Counted from the stretch's first letter, positions 1-8,015 are shown. The stretch: 64,000 bases of DNA from Roseovarius sp. MMSF_3350 (GCF_030733425.1 NZ_JASHIZ010000002.1:186001-250000), one strand, 5' to 3'. The notes: generated from the letters alone by a model not told the origin. Made by a program: numbers and translations.

Positions 1-324
1 TTGTACCTGGGGCCGCTGGCCATCGCTTTCTCGTTGCTCATGGCGGGACTGGTGACGTTCAGCTCGGCCTATGCGCTTGTGCCGCCGGTCGCTTTCCTGT
101 GTCTGAACGCGATCGAAGCCCAGTTCGTGACCCCTGCGCTTGTCGGCAAGCGGATGAGCGTCAACCCGTTGATCGTTTTCCTGTCCATCGTATTCGGACT
201 GTGGCTTTGGGGGCCGCTTGGCGGTATCGTCGCGCTGCCCGTGGTGATTTGGGTCTATGCCCTTGTCTCTGCACAATCCAAGCGCGGCACGGCGTCCGAA
301 TACAAGATGGAACAGGTTGCATGA
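1..324 (+). CDS. AI-2E family transporter, C-terminal end (partial)
   Basis: Only the last 107 residues are in the window, so the TTG at position 1 is an internal codon and not a start. The fragment has three hydrophobic segments and ends with a run resembling NPLIVFLSIVFGLWLWG followed by GGIVALP, which is typical of the C-terminal part of AI-2E/PerM family exporters, inner-membrane proteins of about 350-400 residues. Its stop codon overlaps the start of the next gene (ATGA), which suggests translational coupling. The substrate cannot be told from this fragment. Confidence 0.75.
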   Translation: MYLGPLAIAFSLLMAGLVTFSSAYALVPPVAFLCLNAIEAQFVTPALVGKRMSVNPLIVFLSIVFGLWLWGPLGGIVALPVVIWVYALVSAQSKRGTASEYKMEQVA

Positions 325-1292
325 CATGGCAGGACACTGAAGCATATCATTTTGCGCCCCTGCCGGTGGAGACCAACCCACGGGGTGAATTGCGACGCGT
401 CGGGATCGAGGTGGAGTTCTCGGGCCTGTGCGAGCGAAAGGCGGCGTCGATCCTGCAGGATCTACTTGGCGGCACGCTGGAGGACACCGATTCCCACCTT
501 CTGATCGTGCGGGGCAGTACGCTTGGCGATCTGGAGATCGAACTGGACACCAGCCTGGGCAAGAAGAAGGGCGGCGGGGTGGCCGGCGTGCCGGTCAAGG
601 AACTGCTGCGCGGGCTGGTGCCGGTGGAGATCGTGACGGCCCCCCTGGTGCCCGACGAGGTGGCGCGGTTCGACGCGGTCATTCCCGCCCTCCGCGACGC
701 CGGGGCGAGCGGATCGCGCAATGGCGTGTTCCTTGGGTTCGGTGTGCATCTGAACGTCGAGGTGGTTGCGCCGGCGGACCCGCACACGCTGCGCACGGTT
801 CGGGCCTTTGGCCTGCTGGACCCGGTGCTGCGGGCGGAGAAGGGCATCGATGTCACGCGGCGCATGCTGCCTTTCGTCAACGCCTGGCCGCGGGCACTGG
901 TCGACGATCTGGTCGCGGAAAAGCCGGACAGCCTGGAATTGCTGATCGACCTGATCGACCCGCATGTGCGCACCCGCAATCACGCGCTGGACCTGCTGCC
1001 GTTGCTGAAGCACGCGCGGCCGAGGCTGTTCGAGGCGAGCTATCCCGATGAACGCAGCACGAAGGCGCGGCCGGCGTTACATTTTCGTCTTCCCGACAGC
1101 CGGATCAACGAGACGGGCTGGTCGTTGCAGGAGCCATGGGAGATGTGGCGGCTGGTCGAGGAGGTTGCCGCGTCCGAGCAGTTGGAGGCGCTGGAGGAAG
1201 CCTGGCGGGACCATTCCCGATCGGGGGGCTTGCGGCGCGAAAGCGCGTGGGTGCGGATCGCGGCCGACGTGCTGGGCAGAGACAAGCTGTGA
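321..1292 (+). CDS. putative amidoligase enzyme
   Basis: A 323-residue soluble protein. The ATG at 321 overlaps the upstream stop. The N-terminal part carries RVGIEVEFSG (about residues 25-35), the start of the glutamine-synthetase-like fold of the putative amidoligase family (PF12224), where the acidic residues bind metal. Family members are predicted to make amide bonds with ATP. The next gene, overlapping by 4 bp, is a C26-type glutamine-amidotransferase-like hydrolase. Such pairs are known from comparative genomics and may make and cleave, or feed ammonia to, the same amide bond. The substrate is unknown; family assignment is fairly secure, function is inference. Confidence 0.72.
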   Translation: MTWQDTEAYHFAPLPVETNPRGELRRVGIEVEFSGLCERKAASILQDLLGGTLEDTDSHLLIVRGSTLGDLEIELDTSLGKKKGGGVAGVPVKELLRGLVPVEIVTAPLVPDEVARFDAVIPALRDAGASGSRNGVFLGFGVHLNVEVVAPADPHTLRTVRAFGLLDPVLRAEKGIDVTRRMLPFVNAWPRALVDDLVAEKPDSLELLIDLIDPHVRTRNHALDLLPLLKHARPRLFEASYPDERSTKARPALHFRLPDSRINETGWSLQEPWEMWRLVEEVAASEQLEALEEAWRDHSRSGGLRRESAWVRIAADVLGRDKL

Positions 1293-1999
1293 GCCGTCCG
1301 GTGATTGCCGTGACCACCTCGGAGCGGTCGGGGTGGCGGATCTTTCCGCTGGTGTGGTTCAACCTGTGGCTGGCCGGGGCGAAGGCCGTGCGCTGGGGCG
1401 TGGGACGGCCCGCAGCCCTGGCGGAGGTCGACGGGCTGATCATCGGAGGCGGCGACGATGTGGGGCCGGAGCTTTACGGTGGGGTGCTGGGCATTTCGGC
1501 CACGCTGGACCGGGCGCGGGATACGCTGGAACGCAAGTTGGCCACCGATGCGCTGGCGCAGGGGGTTCCTGTATTGGGAATCTGCCGCGGCGCGCAGATG
1601 ATGAACGTGGCGCTGGGCGGGACGCTGGACCAGAACGCCTGGCAGACCTTCGGCAAGGCCGAGAAGATCAAGACGGTTCTGCCCAAGCGCGACGTGGAGG
1701 TCGCGCCGGAAACCCATCTTGCGCGGATCTGCGGACCCGGCCCGATGCGGGTGAACGCGCTGCACACCCAGGCGGTTCAGGATCTGGGCCGGGGATTGAG
1801 GGTGGCGGCGCGGGACACGCACGGGATGATCCAGGCGGTGGAGCGCAGGGAAGATCCGTTTGCGCTGGGGGTTCAGTGGCACCCCGAGCATTTGTTCTAT
1901 GCCAAGCGGCAGCGGCTGCTGTTCAGGGCGCTTGTATCCGCCGCGCTGGCCTATCGCGCGTCTCAGGCACAGGTCGCGGCAGTGCTGGAGCGGGCATGA
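1289..1999 (+). CDS. gamma-glutamyl-gamma-aminobutyrate hydrolase family (peptidase C26) protein
   Basis: A 236-residue protein translated from a GTG at 1289 that overlaps the end of the amidoligase gene (GTGA). It shows the class-I glutamine amidotransferase triad: the nucleophile elbow VLGICRGAQ with Cys, and GVQWHPEH with the His and Glu near the C terminus. This places it with PuuD-type hydrolases (C26). PuuD cleaves gamma-glutamyl-GABA; here the partner amidoligase suggests that it cleaves or uses a related gamma-glutamyl or amide product. A strong hairpin follows the stop directly. Family is clear; substrate is not. Confidence 0.8.
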   Translation: MSRPVIAVTTSERSGWRIFPLVWFNLWLAGAKAVRWGVGRPAALAEVDGLIIGGGDDVGPELYGGVLGISATLDRARDTLERKLATDALAQGVPVLGICRGAQMMNVALGGTLDQNAWQTFGKAEKIKTVLPKRDVEVAPETHLARICGPGPMRVNALHTQAVQDLGRGLRVAARDTHGMIQAVERREDPFALGVQWHPEHLFYAKRQRLLFRALVSAALAYRASQAQVAAVLERA

Positions 2000-2000
2000 A

Positions 2001-2025
2001 AAAGGGCGCCGCCAGGGCGCCCTTT
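2001..2025. terminator. bidirectional intrinsic terminator
   Basis: Perfect 10-bp inverted repeat AAAGGGCGCC / GGCGCCCTTT with a 5-nt loop, starting one base after the stop of the C26 gene. A- and T-rich ends on both sides let it serve the rightward amidoligase operon and the leftward csbD-like gene. Confidence 0.75.
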
Positions 2026-2045
2026 GACCTTTGGTTCAGGCCCGA

Positions 2046-2243
2046 TCAAAAGCCTGCGAGAATGTTGTCGACGTCGCGGCGGACCTCGTCCTTGTCTTTG
2101 CCGACTTTCGACTGAAGCTTGCCGATCATCTGCTCACGCTCGCCACGTGCCTCTTCGAGGTCGTCGTCGCTGAGGTCACCATAGATCTCGCGGAGCTTGC
2201 CTTTGATCTGGGTCCAGTTGCCTTCGATGCGATCTTGGTCCAT
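2046..2243 (-). CDS. CsbD family stress protein
   Basis: A 65-residue very hydrophilic protein beginning MDQDRIEGNWTQIKGK, the signature of CsbD/YjbJ small stress proteins of unknown biochemical role. The ATG at 2243 is chosen because GGGAG lies 9 nt upstream; an in-frame ATG at 2258 would place the Shine-Dalgarno inside the gene. An exact EcfG-type promoter (GGAAC-N16-CGTT) lies about 80 nt upstream, so the gene is very likely part of the general stress regulon encoded a few kb away. Confidence 0.85.
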   Translation of the reverse strand: MDQDRIEGNWTQIKGKLREIYGDLSDDDLEEARGEREQMIGKLQSKVGKDKDEVRRDVDNILAGF

Positions 2244-2320
2244 CTCGTATTCTCCCATAATCCTGAGGGTTTGAGCCGTCCCGGCGGTGGGGCGGCCTGT
2301 GATCTTTCCTGTATCTAGAA

Positions 2321-2345
2321 AACGCGGGGCGCGGGCCTGAGTTCC
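2321..2345 (-). promoter_or_regulatory. EcfG-type promoter of the csbD-like gene
   Basis: On the minus strand GGAAC (2345-2341), 16 nt, then CGTT (2324-2321). This matches the alphaproteobacterial EcfG consensus exactly and reads toward the CsbD gene, leaving a leader of roughly 70 nt. Confidence 0.75.
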
Positions 2346-2359
2346 AGCCGCGGGCGGCG

Positions 2360-3850
2360 TCAGACGATATTTTCCGTCACGCCGGGCAACGTGAGCCAAA
2401 CATCGCGCAGTTGCGCGCTGTCATGGGTCACGAGAAAGCCGTGCCGGTTCTCGGGGTTCATTACGCTGTTCTCGGCGATCTTCCTGGACCACCAGGAAAA
2501 CATGGTGTCGTGAGCGCGTGCCTCTGGAGGGAGCCCGTCGAACCACCAGTGGGACATGACACGGTCGCGCAGCGTGGCGATGCGCCCGGGGTCGGTGATG
2601 CGCAGGGCGGCCTCGGTATCCCAGTAGAGCGAGCGGCCATTGAGATTGGCGGACCCGACCAGCGCGAAATCCTCGTCCTGGACCAGGACCTTGTTGTGGA
2701 CGTGGATCAGGGGCGAGCCAGAGAGCGTCTGGATCGTGTCGCGGGCGGCAAAGCGCGGCTGGACAGGGGTGGCAACCACGACACGGTCGCCGAAGCCGTC
2801 GCGCAGCATCTCGATCGAGTCGTGCTGCAGCGACAACCCGTAGCGACCGTCGATGCCGACCTCGCTGCAATAGGCCACCTCCTCGGGCAGGCCGGGCAGG
2901 ATGATGATCGCATGAAGGTCGGGCCGCCTGCGCCCCTCCTTTGCGAGACGCCGGGCGAGCCCACGGGCGCGCAGATACTGCGTTTCGATATAGATGAGGT
3001 TCCTTGCCTTCTTGAACGCGCTGATATGGTCCTCTTCGATCTCGTGCAGCAGGGTGCGGGGCGAGACATAGGGCAGCTGGGTCTTGCGCGGGGCCGAAAG
3101 GGTGCGGCGGAGATATTTCATCGCGCCGGGTTTTCGGCAGGCGTCGATGCTGAGCAGGAATGTCCTGATGTGGTGCGACGCCTCCAGCGCCTCGGGGCCG
3201 CGCACCATCAGTTGCACGTCGGACCAGGTATGCGCGGCGATCTGATCGTGCTGGGGCGTGTCGTAGCGCCGCTCGTTGAGGTCGAGACCGCCGATGTAGA
3301 GGAGTTCGTCGTCGATCACGGCGATCTTCTGGTGATGGGAGGTGGTGCACAGTTGGGGCAGGGAGCCGTCGTCGAGGCGGATCGCCTCGCGTTGCCTCTG
3401 GTCGTCGTTGAGCGCCATCAGCCGCTTGGAGCGTCGCCGCAGTGCCGCGGGCAGGAAGGCCAGCCAGGGCAGCCGGCCGGCCCTCGCCGGATGCAGGTCG
3501 GCGCGGATGCGCAGGTTGTGGATGTGACAGTCGGAAATTTCGGCCAGTGCCGCCGCCTGCCGCACGGTGCGCCAGGTCTGCCGGTGCAGCTCGGTGGCGA
3601 AGACCGGGTCGAAATCGCTGACCGTGAGGTCGACGCGCACGCCGCGGCAGAGCACGTGTTCCAGAAGGTCGAACCACGTCTCGCCGATCTCGCGCGCCTC
3701 GTCGCTGCGCAGCCTGGTGGACAGGTCGAAAATGCGGAAGGACGCGAGGATGTGAGACCTGGCGTTCAGCACGGCACGCTCGAAGACCGGCCACGCCTCC
3801 TGCGCGGTGATCAAGACCTGGAAGTCGGGATCGTCCTGGGCTTTTGTCAA
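2360..3850 (-). CDS. phospholipase D-like protein (two HKD motifs)
   Basis: A 496-residue protein with two HxKxxxxD motifs: HHQKIAVIDD followed by GGLDLNERRYD at about residues 170-190, and HNKVLVQDED followed by GSANLNGRS at about residues 385-405. Both catalytic half-sites of the phospholipase D / cardiolipin synthase superfamily are therefore present. No clear transmembrane segment is visible, which fits a phospholipase-like enzyme better than a membrane cardiolipin synthase. The ATG overlaps the stop of the stress sensor kinase gene by 4 bp, so it is translated with it. This suggests a role in membrane lipid turnover during stress; the exact substrate is unknown. Confidence 0.85.
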   Translation of the reverse strand: MTKAQDDPDFQVLITAQEAWPVFERAVLNARSHILASFRIFDLSTRLRSDEAREIGETWFDLLEHVLCRGVRVDLTVSDFDPVFATELHRQTWRTVRQAAALAEISDCHIHNLRIRADLHPARAGRLPWLAFLPAALRRRSKRLMALNDDQRQREAIRLDDGSLPQLCTTSHHQKIAVIDDELLYIGGLDLNERRYDTPQHDQIAAHTWSDVQLMVRGPEALEASHHIRTFLLSIDACRKPGAMKYLRRTLSAPRKTQLPYVSPRTLLHEIEEDHISAFKKARNLIYIETQYLRARGLARRLAKEGRRRPDLHAIIILPGLPEEVAYCSEVGIDGRYGLSLQHDSIEMLRDGFGDRVVVATPVQPRFAARDTIQTLSGSPLIHVHNKVLVQDEDFALVGSANLNGRSLYWDTEAALRITDPGRIATLRDRVMSHWWFDGLPPEARAHDTMFSWWSRKIAENSVMNPENRHGFLVTHDSAQLRDVWLTLPGVTENIV

Positions 3851-5589
3851 CTTGGGGCTTCGAAGTCCTTTCGTTCGAAGACAATGTGCAGCCCGTAGTG
3901 GTGATCGTCCTCGGTCACCTGCTGCTCGGCTTCGAGTTGGCTGACGAAGGCTTGCATGAGCTTTGTGCCGAGGCCGCTGACGGTCTCGACATCGGGGATC
4001 GGCTGTGGCCGGACCGGGCCCTTTGTGTTGGTGACGCTGAGCCGGTAGCGGCCATCGTCCAGTTCCTTGAGTGTGACCCTGACGGCCGGGGTTTCGCCCT
4101 CGTCGGCACCGGCGTATTTGAGCGCGTTGGTCAGTGCCTCGGCCAGCAGCATCGACAGAGGAACGGCCTGGTCGGGGTAGAGTGGCAGGGTGTCGATATC
4201 GCGGTCGATCACGATGCCGGGGACGGTCATCATGACAGAGATGTCGGTGACCACGGCCTCGAGCAGTTCGTTGGCTTCGATCGTCAGAAGATCGGGCGTG
4301 GTGTAGAGCGTGCGGTGCAGCATGGCGAGGCCGTTGACGCGCCGTTGCAGGCTGGCCAGCATGAACTTGGCCTCGGGCGTCTTGGCGCTGCGCAGCTGCA
4401 TGTTCATGATCGAGGCGATCATTTGCAGGTTGTTCTTGACCCGGTGGTGCACCTCTTTCAGCAGCACCTCCTTGTCTTTCAGGTCCTTGTCCTGCCGTGC
4501 TTCGGACTCGGCGATGATGATGGCCATGCGGTTGAAGGCGCGCTCGGCCTCGGCGAATTCCTCGGGCGGGTTTTTCAGACGCAGGGGAAAGCCATCGCGC
4601 TGGCCCAGGGCGAAGCGGCGCATGGCCGAACGCAGGTCGCGGACGTGGCGGATCACGACGCGGCGCAGTTCGTACCAGGCGAAGGCAAGGCCGGCGGCCC
4701 AGATCGCAAAGGGAAAGAGCAGGTTGAGCGCGTAATAGAAGAAGGTCCCGCCGCCCCAGGCAGAGGCGCGGGCGGGCCAGCTTGCGATGACGCTGACCTG
4801 GTCTTCGAAAATGCTGGCCACCGCATAGATGCGTTCCTCGCCCAGCCCGTTGATGCCGGTGAAGGTGGTGCCGACCTGGCGGTTGAGATCCTCGGGCTCG
4901 ACGAACTCTGGCAGGAGGTTGGCCGCATTTTCACGCCCGCCGCTGGCCGACACGACCTGGCCGTCGCGGGTGAAGGTCACGAATTGCAATTCGTGATCGA
5001 AGCGGCGGGAGCTGAGCGGCTTGTAGGTCAGGCGCAGAGGCACCGACAGAGACACGATCCCCGAGAGGCTGCGGTCGGTGTAGACCGGATGGTTGACGAC
5101 CAGCACGGGCTGTTGCGTGATCGAGCCGAGGGGCGCGACATAGACGCTGGGCCCATCCGCGTCGAACGCGCGCTGGAGACGCTCGAGCCCGGTGAAGTCG
5201 CGTATCTCGTCACCGTGCGAACCGCATTCCATGATCCCCGACACCTTGGTGTAGCCGGCAAAGGCGATATGCGAGTTGCTTTCGGTGAACTCGCGCATGA
5301 CCTCGCGGCAGGCGGGAGCGTCGTCGAGGATGGACAGCGAGGCGAGCCCTTCGGCCGAACCCAGCGTCATCTGGATCAGTTCGCGTTCGTCCCGCGCGGC
5401 GGAAGTGGTTTCGAAAAACAGGGCATTGCGGCGCAGGTTCTCTGTTTCGTCCAGAACCTGGTCGGTCTGGTAGACTGCGATGATGCCCAAGGGAAACAGC
5501 GCCAGTGCCATCAACGCAAAAAGACGAAACGACAGCCGATTGACCATCGTTCCGTATGCATCGAGCAGGGCTTTGGACTTCTTAGGCAA
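3847..5589 (-). CDS. membrane sensor histidine kinase, HisKA_2 family (GSR kinase)
   Basis: About 580 residues: transmembrane helix at about 20-40, a periplasmic sensor of about 240 residues, a second helix at about 283-305, a linker, then the HisKA_2 dimerisation domain with EVHHRVKNNLQ (phospho-His at about 381) and a C-terminal HATPase domain. Kinases of this type next to phyR/nepR/ecfG phosphorylate or dephosphorylate PhyR. The longest frame starts at a TTG at 5589, overlapping ecfG by 8 bp. An ATG at 5547 with GGA upstream and the first helix right after it is an alternative. The next gene, a phospholipase D, overlaps by 4 bp. The signal sensed is unknown. Confidence 0.88.
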   Translation of the reverse strand: MPKKSKALLDAYGTMVNRLSFRLFALMALALFPLGIIAVYQTDQVLDETENLRRNALFFETTSAARDERELIQMTLGSAEGLASLSILDDAPACREVMREFTESNSHIAFAGYTKVSGIMECGSHGDEIRDFTGLERLQRAFDADGPSVYVAPLGSITQQPVLVVNHPVYTDRSLSGIVSLSVPLRLTYKPLSSRRFDHELQFVTFTRDGQVVSASGGRENAANLLPEFVEPEDLNRQVGTTFTGINGLGEERIYAVASIFEDQVSVIASWPARASAWGGGTFFYYALNLLFPFAIWAAGLAFAWYELRRVVIRHVRDLRSAMRRFALGQRDGFPLRLKNPPEEFAEAERAFNRMAIIIAESEARQDKDLKDKEVLLKEVHHRVKNNLQMIASIMNMQLRSAKTPEAKFMLASLQRRVNGLAMLHRTLYTTPDLLTIEANELLEAVVTDISVMMTVPGIVIDRDIDTLPLYPDQAVPLSMLLAEALTNALKYAGADEGETPAVRVTLKELDDGRYRLSVTNTKGPVRPQPIPDVETVSGLGTKLMQAFVSQLEAEQQVTEDDHHYGLHIVFERKDFEAPS

Positions 5590-6130
5590 CGCTTTTGTTC
5601 GCCGATACGATGCCCGCGGTGACCGCGTCCGTCGTTTCGAGTACCTGATCCTCGTCCAGATGCATCAATTCCACCAGTCGTGCCCGGGCCCGGTTCACGC
5701 GGCTCTTGATCGTACCGACGGCGACGCCGCAGGTCTCGGCCGCTTCCTCGTAGGAAAAACCGCCGGCACCCACCAGCACCAGCGCCTCGCGCTGTTCGTC
5801 GGGCAGCTTGTCGAAGGCCACGTGGAAGTCGCGCATTTGCAGACGCCCGTCGTGATCGGGCTTTTTGGCGAGGGATGCGGCGAGTTCGCCGTCGGTGTCG
5901 GACACCTCTCGGCGGGCCTTGCGGTGATGCGAATAGTAGGTGTTGCGCAGGATGGTAAAGAGCCACGCCCGCATGTTGGTGCCGGGCTGGAACTTTTCGA
6001 TATTGGTCCAGGCCTTGACCAGAGCGTCCTGCACCATGTCATCGGCAAGTGCGGAATTGCGGGTCAGACTCATGGCAAAGGCCCGCATCGGGCCCAGGTG
6101 TTCCACCAATTCGTCGCGGGGGTCGCTCAT
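5582..6130 (-). CDS. ecfG: RNA polymerase sigma factor EcfG (general stress response)
   Basis: A 182-residue ECF sigma factor with region 2 (DDMVQDALVKAWTN, then RAWLFTILRNTYYSHHRK) and region 4 (LPDEQREALVLVGAGGFSY, AVGTIKSRVNRAR). The short spacing and the location directly after nepR and opposite phyR identify it as the EcfG/ECF15 group. It directs RNA polymerase to GGAAC-N16-CGTT promoters, several of which lie in this window. Its start overlaps the nepR stop by 4 bp. Normally it is held by NepR and released when phosphorylated PhyR takes NepR away. Confidence 0.95.
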   Translation of the reverse strand: MSDPRDELVEHLGPMRAFAMSLTRNSALADDMVQDALVKAWTNIEKFQPGTNMRAWLFTILRNTYYSHHRKARREVSDTDGELAASLAKKPDHDGRLQMRDFHVAFDKLPDEQREALVLVGAGGFSYEEAAETCGVAVGTIKSRVNRARARLVELMHLDEDQVLETTDAVTAGIVSANKSVA

Positions 6131-6303
6131 GAATTATCGTCCGATTCCCGATCGGCGCCCTCGGGCGTGCCGTTGGTTTTTAGTTGCTCCAGAAGGTCTG
6201 TGAAGCGCGAAGGGAGCGGCTCGCTGGCCACATCGTTGAACGCGCGTTTCAGATTTTCGTCAATGGTATTTTCCACACTTGAAGTCCGTTTTGCTCGGGT
6301 CAT
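6127..6303 (-). CDS. nepR: anti-sigma factor NepR
   Basis: A 58-residue protein starting at the ATG at 6303, with the NepR core LPSRFTDLLEQL (about residues 30-41), the helix that binds both EcfG and the sigma-like domain of PhyR. It is the first gene of nepR-ecfG-kinase-PLD, overlaps ecfG by 4 bp, and is preceded by an exact EcfG promoter. The operon is thus autoregulated: EcfG raises its own inhibitor together with itself. Confidence 0.92.
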   Translation of the reverse strand: MTRAKRTSSVENTIDENLKRAFNDVASEPLPSRFTDLLEQLKTNGTPEGADRESDDNS

Positions 6304-6339
6304 TATTGTCTCTAGGTTTGACATCTGTGCACTGTGTCT

Positions 6340-6364
6340 GGAACTAAACGTCATCAGACGGGTT
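6340..6364 (+). promoter_or_regulatory. candidate EcfG-type promoter of phyR (one mismatch)
   Basis: GGAAC (6340-6344), 16 nt, then GGTT (6361-6364), one mismatch to CGTT. It reads toward phyR, whose ATG is 39 nt downstream. It interlocks with the opposite promoter of nepR. Confidence 0.5.
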
Positions 6365-6371
6365 AGGTTCC
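6347..6371 (-). promoter_or_regulatory. EcfG-type promoter of nepR-ecfG
   Basis: On the minus strand GGAAC (6371-6367), 16 nt, CGTT (6350-6347): an exact match in front of nepR, whose ATG follows 43 nt downstream. Confidence 0.82.
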
Positions 6372-6402
6372 AAGATAGTAGAAAAAAACTGGAAGCAATC
6401 AA

Positions 6403-7212
6403 ATGACCGAAAACAATCCCGAGAACCTTAGCGAGAAGATCGGTGCAAATTTGCCTTATCTTCGCCGGTACGCGCGTGCGCTGACCGGGTCGCAGGAGCG
6501 CGGCGACCAGTACGCCATGGCGACTCTTGAGGCGGTGCTGAGCGATCGCGGCGTATTCGACACCTCGATTTCCCCGAAGACGGCGCTTTTCAAGGTGTTT
6601 CAGCCCATCTGGGCGACGTCGGGCGCAGTGTTTTCGGACGACGACACCGGGTTGCAGGCCAAGGCGCAGGCGCATCTGGCAAAGCTGACAACCAACACGC
6701 GCGAGGCGCTGCTATTGCACACGATCGAGGAATTCAGTTTTTCCGAAGTCGGAATTATCATGGACGTGTCGGAGGACGAGGCGCGGTCGCTGGTCGATAT
6801 CGCCTACGAAGAGATGTCGAGCGTGCTGTCGGGTCGTGTGATGATCATCGAGGACGAGGCGATCATCGCGATGGATCTGGAAGGCATCGTCGGCGAGATG
6901 GGCCACCGGGTCACCGGTATCGCCCGGACCGAAAGCGATGCGATGAAGTTGTTCAACGATGAGACACCGGACCTGATCCTGTCGGATATCCAGCTGGCGG
7001 ACGGGTCGAGCGGCATCGACGCGGTCAACCGGATCATGGAGAACTCGCCCGAGATCCCCGTGATCTTCATCACGGCTTTCCCCGAGCGCCTGCTGACGGG
7101 CGAGGGGCCGGAGCCGGCCTTCCTCATTCCGAAGCCGTACCAGTCGGACCAGGTGCGTTCGGCGGTAAGCCAGGCGATGTTCTTTTCGTCGACCGAGACG
7201 CTGAAAGCCTGA
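6403..7212 (+). CDS. phyR: anti-anti-sigma response regulator PhyR
   Basis: A 269-residue protein with an EcfG-like sigma domain at about residues 1-140 (it mimics the sigma factor but has no usable DNA-binding region) and a receiver domain at about 145-262. The receiver shows the acidic pair in MIIEDEA, the phospho-acceptor Asp195 in LILSDIQLADG, Thr224 and Lys244 in IPKPY. When phosphorylated, PhyR binds NepR and frees EcfG. It is transcribed away from nepR-ecfG across a 99-bp shared intergenic region and is followed by a strong terminator. Confidence 0.95.
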   Translation: MTENNPENLSEKIGANLPYLRRYARALTGSQERGDQYAMATLEAVLSDRGVFDTSISPKTALFKVFQPIWATSGAVFSDDDTGLQAKAQAHLAKLTTNTREALLLHTIEEFSFSEVGIIMDVSEDEARSLVDIAYEEMSSVLSGRVMIIEDEAIIAMDLEGIVGEMGHRVTGIARTESDAMKLFNDETPDLILSDIQLADGSSGIDAVNRIMENSPEIPVIFITAFPERLLTGEGPEPAFLIPKPYQSDQVRSAVSQAMFFSSTETLKA

Positions 7213-7240
7213 AGCGCCGCGCGGTTCAGGAATTGATGAG

Positions 7241-7272
7241 CGCCTCCCGTGTGCCAGCGCGGGAGGCGTTTT
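7241..7272 (+). terminator. intrinsic terminator of phyR
   Basis: Perfect 9-bp stem CGCCTCCCG / CGGGAGGCG with a 10-nt loop followed by TTTT, 28 nt after the phyR stop. Confidence 0.8.
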
Positions 7273-7310
7273 CGCGTGTGTGTCGGGCGCGTATCGCTGC
7301 GGTACAACGA

Positions 7311-7343
7311 AAAAGGGGGCAGACGGTGTCGGTCGGCCCCCTT
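7311..7343 (-). terminator. intrinsic terminator of the DUF1328 gene
   Basis: Inverted repeat AAGGGGGC (7313-7320) / GCCCCCTT (7336-7343). Read on the minus strand it ends in TTTTT and lies 30 nt past the stop of the DUF1328 gene. Confidence 0.6.
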
Positions 7344-7374
7344 CGGAAAGCGTAGGTTGGTTCCGGGTGTCGGA

Positions 7375-7545
7375 TCACGGCGTGCGGCCCCTGAGGGCGC
7401 GGGCCACCATGGCCACGACGAAGAGCACCAGAAAGATGACGAACAGCACCTGCGCGATGCCGGCAGAGGCCGATGCGATACCGCCAAATCCGAAGATACC
7501 GGCGATCAGGGCAACGACCAGAAATATAAGAGCCCAATGAAGCAT
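7375..7545 (-). CDS. DUF1328 family small membrane protein
   Basis: A 56-residue protein beginning [19 protein letters not shown] with two hydrophobic helices and a short basic tail, as in the DUF1328/YtjA family of unknown function. The ATG at 7545 is preceded by AAGGAT at good spacing; the reading frame extends upstream but without a better site. A near-consensus EcfG promoter lies about 40 nt upstream and a terminator follows, so it looks like a monocistronic stress gene. Confidence 0.85.
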   Translation of the reverse strand: MLHWALIFLVVALIAGIFGFGGIASASAGIAQVLFVIFLVLFVVAMVARALRGRTP

Positions 7546-7582
7546 TTGCTTGATCCTTTGTTCATGTCGTCCATGCGACATA

Positions 7583-7607
7583 AACAGCCAAGCGGCGGGC
7601 GGGTTCC
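7583..7607 (-). promoter_or_regulatory. candidate EcfG-type promoter of the DUF1328 gene (one mismatch)
   Basis: On the minus strand GGAAC (7607-7603), 16 nt, TGTT (7586-7583), one mismatch to CGTT, directed at the DUF1328 gene. Confidence 0.45.
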
Positions 7608-7616
7608 CAAGATTTT

Positions 7617-8015
7617 TCAGGCGGCGGGCTGTCTGCGGCGCATGGCGCTGACACGGTCCGAAGCGTCGTCTTCGTCCCGGATCGCGCCTTCGAGATCGGA
7701 GTCGGTGAATGGGCGCGACAGCACGCGCATGCCGACCGATCCCGGCGTCGCGCCGCTGTCGTCGACAAGCACGATGTGCGTGTGCTTTGCGGCCAAGGCG
7801 TTCAGAAGTCGGCCGCGCCGTTCGGTATCGGGCAGGCCGATGAAGGCGAAGGAAAATCGTCTTTCCGATAAAAGACGGTACGCACGCTCGGTGTCGCTTT
7901 CGACAATCACCTCGCCGAGCGAACGCGATTTGGCGAAATCCGCGAGGTCTGCGGCCTCAAGCATTTTGCGCGAAGAAACCAAGACAAGGTCCTCGCGCGG
8001 CGCAACATTCTGCAT
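7617..8015 (-). CDS. small receiver-like protein with degenerate phosphorylation site
   Basis: A 132-residue protein with the alternating strand/helix pattern of a CheY-like receiver: a first strand LVLVSS, a middle strand [10 protein letters not shown] where the phospho-Asp would stand at the strand end, [11 protein letters not shown], and [15 protein letters not shown] which matches the K-P-F region but with Arg for Lys. The usual acidic pair after strand 1 is missing. It probably works as a phosphorylation-independent or protein-binding receiver. It sits between stress genes and may belong to the GSR; assignment to the receiver fold is from pattern only. Confidence 0.55.
   Translation of the reverse strand: MQNVAPREDLVLVSSRKMLEAADLADFAKSRSLGEVIVESDTERAYRLLSERRFSFAFIGLPDTERRGRLLNALAAKHTHIVLVDDSGATPGSVGMRVLSRPFTDSDLEGAIRDEDDASDRVSAMRRRQPAA

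Noticed and set aside
2411..3898. Long rightward frame opposite the phospholipase D gene
   Set aside because: It is the antisense shadow of a gene with two intact HKD motifs and has no recognisable domain.
3844..5622. Long rightward frame opposite the sensor kinase
   Set aside because: Antisense shadow caused by high G+C codon bias; the kinase frame has all expected motifs.
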